From contig JAETOO010000018.1 of the NCBI GenBank assembly GCA_021771715.1, positions 1-64,000 of the forward strand: 64,000 nt of DNA, written 5' to 3'. Below are positions 17,405-25,824 of this stretch, in pieces. The number at the start of each line of letters is the position of its first letter. The stretch's first letter is position 1. A program made the translations under genes and the position numbers. The notes under the pieces are model-generated. The model was not told the DNA's origin and did not search any database. It was given only the letters and a program-made list of their open reading frames with translations. Origin of the DNA: Oscillospiraceae bacterium (GTDB lineage Bacteria > Bacillota > Clostridia > Lachnospirales > Lachnospiraceae).

Positions 17405-18595
17405 ATGGATTATTATAGAAGCGGCAGGCCGGGAGGCTGTGCGGGTAAAAGAAGGACGGACTGCCAGGAGGGCGTGGAGCCGAGGCCGCGCGTGTGCAGG
17501 GGCATGTATATGCGCGCGGAGGAGATCGACCGGGAGCGGGCGATGAGCGGATGGAACCCATATGTGGGCGAGGAGGAGCCGGTGGAGCGGACGGCGGGCG
17601 AGCAGATGCCGCAGCCGATGCCGCTGACCCGGAGCGAGGAGGATACCTGGAGCCGTCAGCCATCGCCGTCGGAGGCCGGCTCCAATCAGAGAAAGGCATC
17701 GCCGGGATGGACGCAGATGGGGAATGACGGGCGGATGATGGACGGCGGAGCAGGGATGGATGATGGCCGGATGGTGGACGGCAGAGCAGGGATGAATGAC
17801 GGATGGATGATGAACGGCGGATCAGGGATGGATGACGGGCGGATGATGAACGGCAGATCAGGGATGGATGACAGGCGGATGATGAACGGCGGATCAGGGA
17901 TGGATGATGGCCGGATGATGAACGGCAGAACGGGGATGAATGAAGGATGGATGATGAACGGCGGATCAGGGATAGATGACGGGCGGATGATGGATGGCAG
18001 ATCGGGGATGGATGACGGCCGAATGATGCACGGCGGAGCATGGATGGACGAAGAGCGAATGATGGGCGATAGGTCAATGGCGGGGCAAGAACCGATGAGG
18101 AACAGACCTTCCGGAGCTATGGCAGGGAACGGAGCTATGGCAGGGAATGGAGCTATGGCGGAGAACGGCTATATGGCGGAGAATGCGGCGATGGCGGGCC
18201 GTGCGTGCGCGATGGAGAGAGAGCAGGCGATGAACGAAGAGCAGGCGATGGAGCAGGATCTGCGGAGGCTGCAGACGATGTACCCGGAGGCGGCGAAGCG
18301 GCTGCTGCCCTACGTGGAGGACGCGTGTGATAAGCTGGAATATGCGGGCAGCGAAATGTATATGGAGCACCCGGATCAGGAGGCTGTGCTGCGGCTCGGC
18401 GAGACGATCTACGAGCAGGTGAAGGAGCAGTTTCCGCCGATGTCAGAGCCGGAGCCGGATGAAGTGCTGTCAATGCAATTCGAGCGGAACCGCCGGCGCC
18501 CCGGCCAGAACTGGGTGCAGGACATGATTCGCGTCATGCTTCTGCAGGAGATGCACCGGAGACGATGCAGGTACGGGCGATGCAGAAGAAGATAG
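17405..18595 (+). CDS. Met/Gly/Asp repeat protein with conserved helical C-terminus, unknown function
   Basis: This 396-residue protein starts at an ATG behind AAGGAACCAGAGGA. Residues 108-227 are ten 12-residue repeats of the form DGRMMNGGSGMD, alternating GGSG and GRSG so that a 24-residue period is also visible. A short set of AMAGNG hexapeptides follows (about 237-260). The C-terminal 120 residues look like a real folded domain (LRRLQTMYPEAAKRLLPYVEDACDKL, then EHPDQEAVLRLGETIYEQV) and end in an Arg/Cys-rich tail. There is no signal peptide. The composition recalls spore-coat or metal-binding proteins, but I recognise no family and assign no function. The downstream methyltransferase is separated by repeats. 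Confidence 0.75.
   Translation: MDYYRSGRPGGCAGKRRTDCQEGVEPRPRVCRGMYMRAEEIDRERAMSGWNPYVGEEEPVERTAGEQMPQPMPLTRSEEDTWSRQPSPSEAGSNQRKASPGWTQMGNDGRMMDGGAGMDDGRMVDGRAGMNDGWMMNGGSGMDDGRMMNGRSGMDDRRMMNGGSGMDDGRMMNGRTGMNEGWMMNGGSGIDDGRMMDGRSGMDDGRMMHGGAWMDEERMMGDRSMAGQEPMRNRPSGAMAGNGAMAGNGAMAENGYMAENAAMAGRACAMEREQAMNEEQAMEQDLRRLQTMYPEAAKRLLPYVEDACDKLEYAGSEMYMEHPDQEAVLRLGETIYEQVKEQFPPMSEPEPDEVLSMQFERNRRRPGQNWVQDMIRVMLLQEMHRRRCRYGRCRRR
17726..18085 (+). repeat. Ten 36-bp coding repeats
   Basis: Ten 36-bp units, in frame, encode the DGRMMNGGSGMD-type 12-mers. A second array of 18-bp units (AMAGNG) lies at about 18114-18190. Confidence 0.9.
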
Positions 18596-18650
18596 GAATA
18601 CCCACTTGTTCAAAAGGGGAAGCGATAGTATACTGAGAGTAATAGTCCAG

Positions 18651-18890
18651 CCACAGACAGGAGCTGCGAAGCAGCGGATAGCTTGCGTAGCAAGCGGGGC
18701 ACTGAGTGCCAGTGTTGCTGCGTGCCAGTGTTGCTGCGTGCCAGTGTTGCTGAGTGCCAGTGGCACTCGTTTAGCAACGACCGAGCCGGGAGGCGAGACC
18801 ACTCGTTTAGCAACGACCGAGCCGGGAGGCGAGACCACACGGTTAGCGCCGACCGAAGCGGAGCGCAGATCTGCGGCTGGTATGGCGTCG
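18651..18890 (+). repeat. Truncated copy of element D interrupted by tandem repeats
   Basis: The left part (18651-18700: CAGCCACAGACAG, GCTGC-gaa-GCAGC, GCTTGC-gta-GCAAGC) and right part (CTGCGGCT..ATGGCGTCG to 18890) match the inner segment of element D at 11688-11756. Between them are a 16-bp unit GTGCCAGTGTTGCTGC repeated three times (18706-18762) and a 36-bp unit starting CACTCGTTTAGCAACG repeated twice plus a decayed copy (18765-18868). Confidence 0.75.
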
Positions 18891-18923
18891 AAAAAATGTG
18901 TGAAGAAGAACTATGAGGACAGA

Positions 18924-20462
18924 ATGGAAGAATTAAAGAAATTATTGGATACGATATTAGACGAGGAGCTGATCATGCTGGTGGTCAGTGCGCCCAGGAC
19001 GAAGGATGCGTATCAGAGGATCCGGATTCGGCCGGTCCGGCATCGCGGGGAGGTCGTTTTTCAGGCGGCGCTCTGGGACGGGAAAAAGGAATTTCACAGG
19101 AATTATGACAGGGAGAGCTTGCTTCCCGAGCTGCTTGCGTGGATGAGCCGCGATTACCGGCAGCTGCAGGCGGAGACGACGAGGCTGACCGCATCGGCGC
19201 TGGTGAGCAAGAAGGGCAAGGTGACTGCGAAGCTGAGGCACCGCCAGCAGCCCGCCAAGCAGGCCGATCTGGAGCACAACCGCACGAAGCGCTACCTGCT
19301 GCCGGAGGGGGAGCCGGTACCGTTTCTCGTGAAGCTCGGGGTGATGACGCCGGAGGGCAGGGTGGTAAAGGCAAAGTACGATAAGTTCCGCCAGATCAAC
19401 CGCTTTCTCGAGTTTATCGAGGACATTTGCCCGGTGCTCGCGAGGAACCGGGAGCTCACGATGATAGATTTCGGGTGCGGCAAATCCTACCTGACGTTTG
19501 CGATGTACTATTATCTGCACGAGAAGAAGGGCTACGACCTGCGGATCACCGGGCTCGACCTGAAGGAGGACGTGATTGCGCACTGCAATCAGCTTGCCGC
19601 AGAGTTCGGCTATGAAAAGCTGCAGTTTTTGACCGGCGATATCGCGGACTATGAGGGAGTGGAGCAGGTGGACCTCGTGGTCACGCTGCACGCCTGTGAC
19701 ACGGCGACGGACTACGCGCTTGCGAAGGCAGTTGCGTGGAACGCGCGCGCGATCCTGTCCGTGCCCTGCTGCCAGCACGAGCTCAACCGCCAGATCACAA
19801 GCGAGGTCCTGCAGCCGGTGCTCAAATACGGTCTGATCAAGGAGCGGATGGCAGCGCTTGTCACCGACGGACTGCGCGCCGCCATGCTCGAGGAGTGCAG
19901 CTACCAGGTGCAGGTGCTGGAATTTATCGACATGGAGCACACCCCGAAGAATATCCTGATCCGGGCCGTGAAGCAGCCGGAGCGTATTGGGTATGATAGG
20001 AAGGAAGACCGGTCGTCGGAGCTTGAGGCGTGTATGGAATTTCTGCATGTGCAGCCGACGCTTCGCGGATTGCTGCCGCTTCCACAGCCTCAGGCAAAGA
20101 GTGCGGCGGCAGGTGAGATCCTACCGGATACCGTATCGGAGCGTAAAGGAGCAACCCGGAGCCTATCGGATGAAGAATCGGAGCGCAGAGGAGCAGTCCA
20201 GAGCCTATCGGACACAGCATTGGAGCGCAAAGGAGCAGCCCAGAGCTTATCGGATGCATTGCCGGAGCACAAAGGAGCAGCCCAGAGATTATCGGATGCA
20301 TTGCCGGAGCGCAAAGGAGCAGCCCAGAGATTATCGGATGCATTGCCAGAGCGCAAAGAAATCGTCTGGGGCCCGTCAGACGCAGTGCCGGGGCGTGGCG
20401 AAACGGACATGACACAGAAAAAGAAAGGGCGGCAGCCGGAAGGGACGGGGGATCGGCAGTAA
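18924..20462 (+). CDS. Class I SAM-dependent methyltransferase with repeat tail
   Basis: I place the start at the ATG at 18924 (MEELKKLLD), which has a GAGGA site at good spacing. The in-frame ATG at 18882 belongs to the dispersed repeat just upstream. The protein is then 512 residues. Residues 1-130 are a family-specific N-terminal region. The methyltransferase core follows: TMIDFGCGKSYLTFAMYYYL (SAM loop), ITGLDLKE, TGDIADY, and VDLVVTLHACDTATDYAL with SVPCCQHELNRQ. This resembles methyltransferases of the Methyltransf_32 type, which includes tRNA- and RNA-modifying members; the substrate is unknown. The last 110 residues are 14-residue repeats (LSDALPERKGAAQR) foreign to the family. The next gene starts two bases after the stop. 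Confidence 0.85.
   Translation: MEELKKLLDTILDEELIMLVVSAPRTKDAYQRIRIRPVRHRGEVVFQAALWDGKKEFHRNYDRESLLPELLAWMSRDYRQLQAETTRLTASALVSKKGKVTAKLRHRQQPAKQADLEHNRTKRYLLPEGEPVPFLVKLGVMTPEGRVVKAKYDKFRQINRFLEFIEDICPVLARNRELTMIDFGCGKSYLTFAMYYYLHEKKGYDLRITGLDLKEDVIAHCNQLAAEFGYEKLQFLTGDIADYEGVEQVDLVVTLHACDTATDYALAKAVAWNARAILSVPCCQHELNRQITSEVLQPVLKYGLIKERMAALVTDGLRAAMLEECSYQVQVLEFIDMEHTPKNILIRAVKQPERIGYDRKEDRSSELEACMEFLHVQPTLRGLLPLPQPQAKSAAAGEILPDTVSERKGATRSLSDEESERRGAVQSLSDTALERKGAAQSLSDALPEHKGAAQRLSDALPERKGAAQRLSDALPERKEIVWGPSDAVPGRGETDMTQKKKGRQPEGTGDRQ
20128..20394 (+). repeat. 42-bp tandem repeats at the 3' end of the methyltransferase gene
   Basis: About six in-frame 42-bp units encode LSDALPERKGAAQR-like 14-mers. 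The 4th and 5th units are almost identical, while the outer units have diverged. Confidence 0.9.
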
Positions 20463-20463
20463 G

Positions 20464-22941
20464 ATGCGAAAGAGATGGAAGACAGTAAAGAATGTGGCGG
20501 TGCACGTCGCGGTACTCCTTGTGGTATTCGTCGCCGCGCTGGTGCTTTTTGAAAAATATATCAATCAGACGACGCCGGGAGGCGCCGAGACGATGGCGAG
20601 CTCGACGTTCCCGCTGGTGTATATCCGGAACAAGGGCGTGAGCTACAACTGCCTGCACGGCTACGCGTACGAGATGGACGTCAACTATATCCGGGACACG
20701 GTGACGGTGCTCGACGACAGCCACGAGCTTGACATCCGCATCCAGCCGTTCAGCACGAATGTCGAGAGCGTCTCCTACGAGGTGCTCTCGCTCGACGGGA
20801 CGGAGTCGCTCGAGAACACAAACGTGATCAAGCTCGAGGAGGACAACGGCTACCTGGACGCGACACTGCAGATCCAGAACAATATGCTGCTGAACCAGGA
20901 GTATATCCTGAAGCTGAAGGTGACGGCGGGCGGTCGCGACGTCTACTTCTACACGCGGTTTCTGCTGGAGGACGGACTGCACCTCGAGGCGTACCTCGAT
21001 TTTGTCACCGGCTTCTATGAAAAGTGCGTGAATAAGAGCGATGAGTCGACGCTCGGCTCTGTGGTGGAGCCGGACGCGACGACCGACGCGATCGACACGC
21101 TCGCGACAATGAACATCCACAGCTCGGTCAACCGCCTGATGTGGGAGGATCTGAACCCGCAGATTTTTTACAAGCCGACACCGAGCCTGGTCGATATCAA
21201 CGGGACGACGGCCTCCTTCGTGCTCGACTACCGGATCTCGGCGATCAACGAGGAGGGCGTGACGGAGCTCTACAACGTCAAGGAGTTCTACCGTCTGCGC
21301 TACACGGACACGCGTGTCTTCCTGCTCGACTTCACGCGGACGACGAGCGAGATTTTCGACACGGAGGGCACTGTGCTCGACTCGAAGGGAATCAACCTCG
21401 GCGTGACGACGCAGGAGCTGGAGTACGCGTTTGACAGCAAGAAGAGAGTCGCCGCGTTTGTGCAGGAGGGCGAGCTCTGGACGTACCGCGTAAACGGCGG
21501 GCGGATGACGCGCGTATTCGGATTCCCGCAGAAGGAAAACATGGATTATCGCGATTTCTATGACAAAAACAGCATCAAGGTGCTCCGGGTCGACTCGGAC
21601 GGGAGCGTCTGGTTTATCGTCTCGGGCTACATGAACCGCGGCGTCCACGAGGGGGAGAACGGCATCTCGATCTGTTACTATGAGGAGGCTTCGGCGACGG
21701 TCGAGGAAGTGCTGTTCGTGCAGACGATGGAGTCGTACGACATGCTGGAGCTCGACATCGGCGCACTCGCCTACATCACGGAGGACGAGGAGGACTGCTA
21801 TCTGCTGCTCGAGGGCGTGATCTACCGGATCAATCTGGTGACGCAGGAGTACGAGCGCGTCGTGGAGGGCGTGCACAGCGAGTGTTACGCCTCCTCCGAG
21901 TCGAACCGCTACTTCGCGTGGCTGAAGGAGGGCGAGCGGTACAATTCGCGGACGCTGTATGTGATGGATTTTGAGACCGGCTCCGTGCAGGAAATTACGT
22001 GCGGGGAGAACGAGCGCATCCGCCCGGTCGCATTTATGGAGGAGGATCTGGTGTACGGCGCGGCGTACGCATCGGACATCAACATTGCCCGCGAGGGGAG
22101 CGAGCTGTTCCCGATGTACCGGCTGACGATTGTGAACAAGGACGGCGAGGAGGTCAAGAGCTATCAGGACGGCGTCAATTACATCCTCTCGGTCGAGCAG
22201 TCGGAAAGTATGCTGCTGCTGAACCGCGCGGTGAAGACGGAGAGCGGGTATCAGGAGACGACGGAGGACCACATCGTGAGCACGAACACGGAGGAGGACG
22301 TGACCTACGGCGCCTCGACGCAGAAGTCGGCGCGAAAGTGCTCCGAGATCGTCCTGAGGCTCGGGACGATCGTCAACGAGAGCCGTGTGCAGACGGTAAA
22401 CGCAAAGCTGCTCTCTGACGGGGAGACCGTTACGATCCGGATTCCGACGAATAAGAACCGGGAGAAGCTCTACTACGTCTACGCGGGCGGCAGCCTGGAG
22501 AGCGTGTGGACGACGGCGGCAGAGGCGATCCGCCGTGCGGATGAGCAGGTCGGCGTCGTGATCAACGATGGGAAGGAGTTTGTCTGGGAGCGCGGAAACC
22601 GTGCGGACACGAGCAGGATCGCGCCGGAGAAGCTGCCTGCGGCGCTGCACAGCGGGACGATGGACGCGGCCAGCCTGGAAGCTTCGCTTGGTAAAACGGT
22701 GATCGACCTCACCGGCTGCACCCTGGATGAAATTCTGTACTTTGTCGGAAATAAGCGGCCGGTGCTGGCGTGGACCGGCACGGAGATCGTGATCATTACA
22801 GGGTACGACGATTACGGCAACCTGATCCTGCTGCGCCCGGGGGAGACCGAGACGTACTACAGCGGCCCGGAGGACAGCAAGGCGATGTTCGAGGCGGCAG
22901 GCAACTGGTTTGTGACCTATCTGGACACGGACGCGGAGTAG
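20464..22941 (+). CDS. Large membrane-anchored extracellular protein of unknown function
   Basis: This 825-residue protein starts two bases after the methyltransferase stop, so the two are probably cotranscribed. Residues 10-29 are a single N-terminal membrane anchor (VAVHVAVLLVVFVAALVLF); the rest should be outside the cell. Residues 45-240 are beta-rich. Residues 300-650 contain repeated beta-strand pairs of the kind GxLWTYRVNGG, DGSVWFIVSGYMN and RTLYVMDFETGSVQEI, suggesting a beta-propeller. The last 100 residues (TVIDLTGCTLDEILYFVGNKRPVLAW, then EIVIITGYDDYGNLILLRPGE) follow the pattern of a C39-like peptidase second half, but the His before the VxGYD motif is absent, so it may be a degenerate, binding-only domain. 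I know no named family. Confidence 0.8.
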   Translation: MRKRWKTVKNVAVHVAVLLVVFVAALVLFEKYINQTTPGGAETMASSTFPLVYIRNKGVSYNCLHGYAYEMDVNYIRDTVTVLDDSHELDIRIQPFSTNVESVSYEVLSLDGTESLENTNVIKLEEDNGYLDATLQIQNNMLLNQEYILKLKVTAGGRDVYFYTRFLLEDGLHLEAYLDFVTGFYEKCVNKSDESTLGSVVEPDATTDAIDTLATMNIHSSVNRLMWEDLNPQIFYKPTPSLVDINGTTASFVLDYRISAINEEGVTELYNVKEFYRLRYTDTRVFLLDFTRTTSEIFDTEGTVLDSKGINLGVTTQELEYAFDSKKRVAAFVQEGELWTYRVNGGRMTRVFGFPQKENMDYRDFYDKNSIKVLRVDSDGSVWFIVSGYMNRGVHEGENGISICYYEEASATVEEVLFVQTMESYDMLELDIGALAYITEDEEDCYLLLEGVIYRINLVTQEYERVVEGVHSECYASSESNRYFAWLKEGERYNSRTLYVMDFETGSVQEITCGENERIRPVAFMEEDLVYGAAYASDINIAREGSELFPMYRLTIVNKDGEEVKSYQDGVNYILSVEQSESMLLLNRAVKTESGYQETTEDHIVSTNTEEDVTYGASTQKSARKCSEIVLRLGTIVNESRVQTVNAKLLSDGETVTIRIPTNKNREKLYYVYAGGSLESVWTTAAEAIRRADEQVGVVINDGKEFVWERGNRADTSRIAPEKLPAALHSGTMDAASLEASLGKTVIDLTGCTLDEILYFVGNKRPVLAWTGTEIVIITGYDDYGNLILLRPGETETYYSGPEDSKAMFEAAGNWFVTYLDTDAE

Positions 22942-23040
22942 AGAACTGTCTGAAAAAATAGGCCAAGTTCAGAAAACAAAAACAGCGGTTTCGGCGAAGA
23001 AAGAGAGACGGGATCGTAATTCTGCACAAAAAATCGAAAA

Positions 23041-23076
23041 CGGGAGTCATGTTCGGTCATGGCTCCCGCTTTTTTA
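23041..23076 (+). terminator. Intrinsic terminator of the 825-residue protein gene
   Basis: CGGGAGTCATG (23041-23051) and CATGGCTCCCG (23058-23068) form an 11-bp stem with a TTCGGT loop, followed by C and six or more T residues. Confidence 0.9.
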
Positions 23077-23084
23077 TACACGTG

Positions 23085-23174
23085 TTATCCACAGAGGTGT
23101 GGACGCGAAAGGGCCGGAAAACGGAGTTATGCACCGAATTATCCACATTGTCCACATTTTCGGGTGTGGAATAA
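23085..23174. other. Cluster of DnaA-box-like sites in an intergenic region
   Basis: Two perfect TTATCCACA boxes (23085-23093, 23139-23147), a one-mismatch TTGTCCACA (23148-23156), and reverse-strand TGTGGA cores at 23098 and 23165 (TGTGGAATAA) fall within 90 bp. No dnaA, dnaN or other origin genes are nearby. It could titrate DnaA or mark a secondary DnaA-binding locus. The rest of the 22942-23335 gap holds only the two terminators. Confidence 0.6.
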
Positions 23175-23290
23175 CTGGTTTACATAGTTTTTGGAGAGGA
23201 ACGCGTGTTTTGTGAACTTTGATAAAATGGCGAAAAAGAAGGGACGGAGAGGAAAAAAGGTCGGCTGGGAAAATGACAGAAAATAGAGAC

Positions 23291-23321
23291 GCAAAAATTC
23301 CCCCGCAGAACCCTGCGGGGG
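23291..23321 (-). terminator. Intrinsic terminator of the NlpC/P60 gene
   Basis: CCCCCGCAG at 23300 pairs with CTGCGGGGG ending at 23321. On the minus strand the stem is followed by a run of T residues (AAAAA at 23293-23297 on the plus strand). Confidence 0.88.
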
Positions 23322-23335
23322 AGTGATGATCCGGA

Positions 23336-25246
23336 TCATGACCAGTAGCGGATGGCCTTGAGCGGAGTCTGGTAGTTGTAGTTGGAGATCTTGATGCCGC
23401 CTGCCGGGTACGGCTGGGAGTTGCTCGCATGTACGATCTTGCCGTTGCCCATGTAGATTGCGACGTGGCTGGCATAGTTGCCGGAGCCGTAGAAGAGGAG
23501 GTCGCCCGCCTGAATGCTCTTCATGTCGACAACGATCGCTTTTTTGTAGCCGTAGTTCTTTATGTAGGAAGCTGACGGTCCCTTCATCTGATCGTCCGCA
23601 ATGCGGAGCAGCTTGATGTTGAAGTGCGAGAACACCGTCTGTACGAAGCCGGAGCAGTCCGCGCCGTTTGTCAGGCTGGTGCCGCCGTAGACGTACTTGT
23701 TGCCGACGTACTGCAGCGCGAAGTTGACGATCTGCGTGCCGGTGGTGTTGCCCGATACCTTCAGGCTGGTCTCCTCGGTCACGATGCCGTTTGCGTTTAA
23801 TGTGTACTGCTTCGTCCCGACGATCACCGTCGTCGATACCGCCATGTTCCCTTCCGGATAGAAGTAATACTTTGCGCCGCCGATCTCGAGCAGCCCGGTC
23901 TGCATTGCGCCGGTGGAATTGAAGTAATACTTCTTGCCGCTGATCGTGGTCCAGCCGGTGGCCGGGTTGCCGTTCGCGTCAAAGTAATACTTGACTCCGT
24001 TCAGCGTGGACCAGCCGGTCGTCTTCTTCTGGTCCGTACGCGCGCCGTTCGCATCCACGTAGTATGCGCCGACCCAGGTCGCCTTCGCCATCTTTCCGTC
24101 ATTTCCGAAATAGTAGTATTTGGACTTGATCTTTACCCATTTATTCTTTGCGGCGGTGCCGTTTTTCTGGAGATAGTAGCTGTCGGCGCCGACCGTGGTC
24201 AGGGAGTTCGTGACCTTCTTGCCGGTCGAGAGGTTGAAGTAGTAAAGATTTCCGCCGATCGCATTCAGCCCCTTGAGCACCGCTCCGGAGGCGCTTGCGT
24301 AGTACGTCTTGGACCAGAGCCAGCGCTTTTTCTGAAGCTGTCCGTTCTTGTTGAGGAAGTAGCGGCCGCCGTCCACGGTGATCCATCCGGTCTTCTTTAC
24401 GCCCTTCGCGGTGAAGTAGTAGGTGTATTTGCCGATGGCGGTCCAGCCCTGTGCGCGGGAACCGTCTGCGTTGACATATTTTTTGCCGACCCACTTGTTC
24501 TTCTGGAGGACGCCCTTGCTGCTGAAATAGTAGACCTTATTGTTGTACGTGATCCAGCCGGTGCGGCGCTTACCCGCGGTGGTGAAGAAGTACGTCTTTT
24601 TGCCGACGGTGGTCCAGCCGGTGGCCATCGAGCCGTCGCTCTGCAGGTATTTGCCGCTGACCCACTGCTTTTTCAGGATCACGCCCTTCTTGGGGCCTGC
24701 GTAGTACGTCTTGCCGCCGATCTTGAGCCAGCCCTTTTTCAGGACGCCGGTCACCGGGTCCATGTAGTACGTCTTGCCGTCCACGTTCAGCCAGCCCTTG
24801 ATCGGGAGATGCGTCCGCGCGTCGTAGTAGTACGTCTTGCCCTTGTCCGTGACCCAGCCGACGTTGTTCATCACGCCGGTGTATCTGCCGTCGGAGCCAA
24901 CCCACTTGCCGTTGATCCAGGTGTTGACCGCCATCGTGCCGTCTTCCTTGAAATAGTAGTTGTCGACCCACTTTGCCGCGGCGAGGACGCCGGTCTTGCT
25001 GTCGCCGTAGTAGACCCGCCCGTCCGGCAGCTTGATCCAGCCCTTCTGCATGATACCCTTATCATTAAAGTAGTAGAGCTTTTTGTCTATCTTTTGTACT
25101 CCGACCAGGTAGCCGGGGGATGCCTTTTGGGTGTACATCTTGCCGGCGGAGGTAGTCTTCCACGCGGCATTCGCTGTCACGACCGGAGAACCGACGGTGA
25201 GCAGGCCCGCAAGCGCAAGCATGACAAGCGCTTTCCTTTTTTTCAT
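23336..25246 (-). CDS. Secreted NlpC/P60 peptidoglycan endopeptidase with cell-wall-binding repeats
   Basis: This 636-residue protein starts at the ATG at 25246 behind GGAGAGGA. Residues 1-28 are a signal peptide (KKRKALVMLALAGLLTVGSPVVTANA). From about 30 to 490 there are roughly twenty Trp/Tyr/Gly repeats of the choline/glucan-binding type (GWxxxxGKxYYFxxxG). The C-terminal 130 residues are an NlpC/P60 papain-like hydrolase with Cys531 in NGADCSGFVQ and His594 in SHVAIYMGNGKIVHAS. Such enzymes cut D-gamma-Glu-diaminopimelate bonds in peptidoglycan stem peptides, and the repeats would hold it to the wall. It has its own promoter and terminator. Confidence 0.94.
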   Translation of the reverse strand: MKKRKALVMLALAGLLTVGSPVVTANAAWKTTSAGKMYTQKASPGYLVGVQKIDKKLYYFNDKGIMQKGWIKLPDGRVYYGDSKTGVLAAAKWVDNYYFKEDGTMAVNTWINGKWVGSDGRYTGVMNNVGWVTDKGKTYYYDARTHLPIKGWLNVDGKTYYMDPVTGVLKKGWLKIGGKTYYAGPKKGVILKKQWVSGKYLQSDGSMATGWTTVGKKTYFFTTAGKRRTGWITYNNKVYYFSSKGVLQKNKWVGKKYVNADGSRAQGWTAIGKYTYYFTAKGVKKTGWITVDGGRYFLNKNGQLQKKRWLWSKTYYASASGAVLKGLNAIGGNLYYFNLSTGKKVTNSLTTVGADSYYLQKNGTAAKNKWVKIKSKYYYFGNDGKMAKATWVGAYYVDANGARTDQKKTTGWSTLNGVKYYFDANGNPATGWTTISGKKYYFNSTGAMQTGLLEIGGAKYYFYPEGNMAVSTTVIVGTKQYTLNANGIVTEETSLKVSGNTTGTQIVNFALQYVGNKYVYGGTSLTNGADCSGFVQTVFSHFNIKLLRIADDQMKGPSASYIKNYGYKKAIVVDMKSIQAGDLLFYGSGNYASHVAIYMGNGKIVHASNSQPYPAGGIKISNYNYQTPLKAIRYWS

Positions 25247-25305
25247 AATAAAATCCTCTCCAAAATGAAAACCAAAGATTACAAAAGTTTTAAATCTTAT
25301 TTAAA

Positions 25306-25334
25306 ATACTAACTGATATTTAACAAAAAGTCAA
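25306..25334 (-). promoter_or_regulatory. Promoter of the NlpC/P60 gene
   Basis: On the minus strand, TTGACT (25334-25329) and TAGTAT (25311-25306) are 17 bp apart, about 60 bases upstream of the start codon. Confidence 0.65.
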
Positions 25335-25390
25335 TAACTGGATAACAGAAAATAAAAAATTAAGAGGCGGAATTGGTATAGGGTGGTCGA

Positions 25391-25660
25391 CCCGGACGAG
25401 AAGAATGCAGGGCCGCCGGAATGCTCCGAATCGCTCGTCTGCAAGTACTAGACTCTCAGAAGGCCTGCGTATCCGCCGCTGGCAACTCACAAAATGTGCC
25501 GGATGCACATTTTGCTCAGACAGTGCCAGCTAAAAATCCTGCAGGAATGCAGGATTTTTACAGATACTCCGACCTTCTGAGAGCCAAGTACTTGTGAAGA
25601 CTCGCGATAGTCGCGTTCCGGCGGCCCTGCATTCTTCTCTGGCTGTGGCTGGAGGAACTG
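25391..25660. mobile_element. Long nested palindromic element A
   Basis: Outer arms: 24 identical bases from 25398 (GAGAAGAATGCAGGGCCGCC..) pair with the segment ending at 25639. After a mismatched stretch pairing resumes (CAAGTACT..CTCTCAGAAGG). The centre holds two further hairpins: GCTGGCA/TGCCAGC around CAAAATGTGC/GCACATTTTG, and AAAATCCTGCA/TGCAGGATTTT. The ends CCCGGACGAGAAG and CTTCTCTGGCTGTGGCTGG match elements B (54850) and C (61311). No reading frame of its own. It fills most of the 578-base gap between the NlpC gene and trmB. Confidence 0.75.
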
Positions 25661-25824
25661 TGAGGAAGTAGTTCGGTTGGAATCTTGCATTTTGTTGTAA
25701 AGTTCGTGAGAACACGTAAATTTAGCTAAGGGGGAGTCTGCTTGAAGGAGAAAGTGCTTGACATTTTGGTGCTTTCTGAGAAAATGGCAGTATACCATAT
25801 TAGGAAGAAGAGGGAGAGATTCAG

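Noticed and set aside
18606-18923. N-terminal extension of the methyltransferase from 18606
   Set aside because: It is translated from tandem and dispersed repeats, is Cys/Thr-rich and low in complexity, and has no ribosome site. The start at 18924 does.
19924-22650. Very long minus-strand open frames (also opposite feoB, the GH120 genes, rarA and the surface protein)
   Set aside because: They lie exactly antisense to genes with clear motifs, lack ribosome sites, and give Arg/His/Leu-rich products. They result from the codon bias of GC-rich genes on the other strand.
23085-23174. DnaA-box cluster as the chromosomal origin
   Set aside because: There is no dnaA, dnaN, recF, gyrB or rpmH nearby, and no AT-rich unwinding region. 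Kept only as a possible DnaA-binding locus.
25487-25798. Small minus-strand protein within element A
   Set aside because: The frame is a by-product of the palindrome, with no ribosome site or recognisable product.
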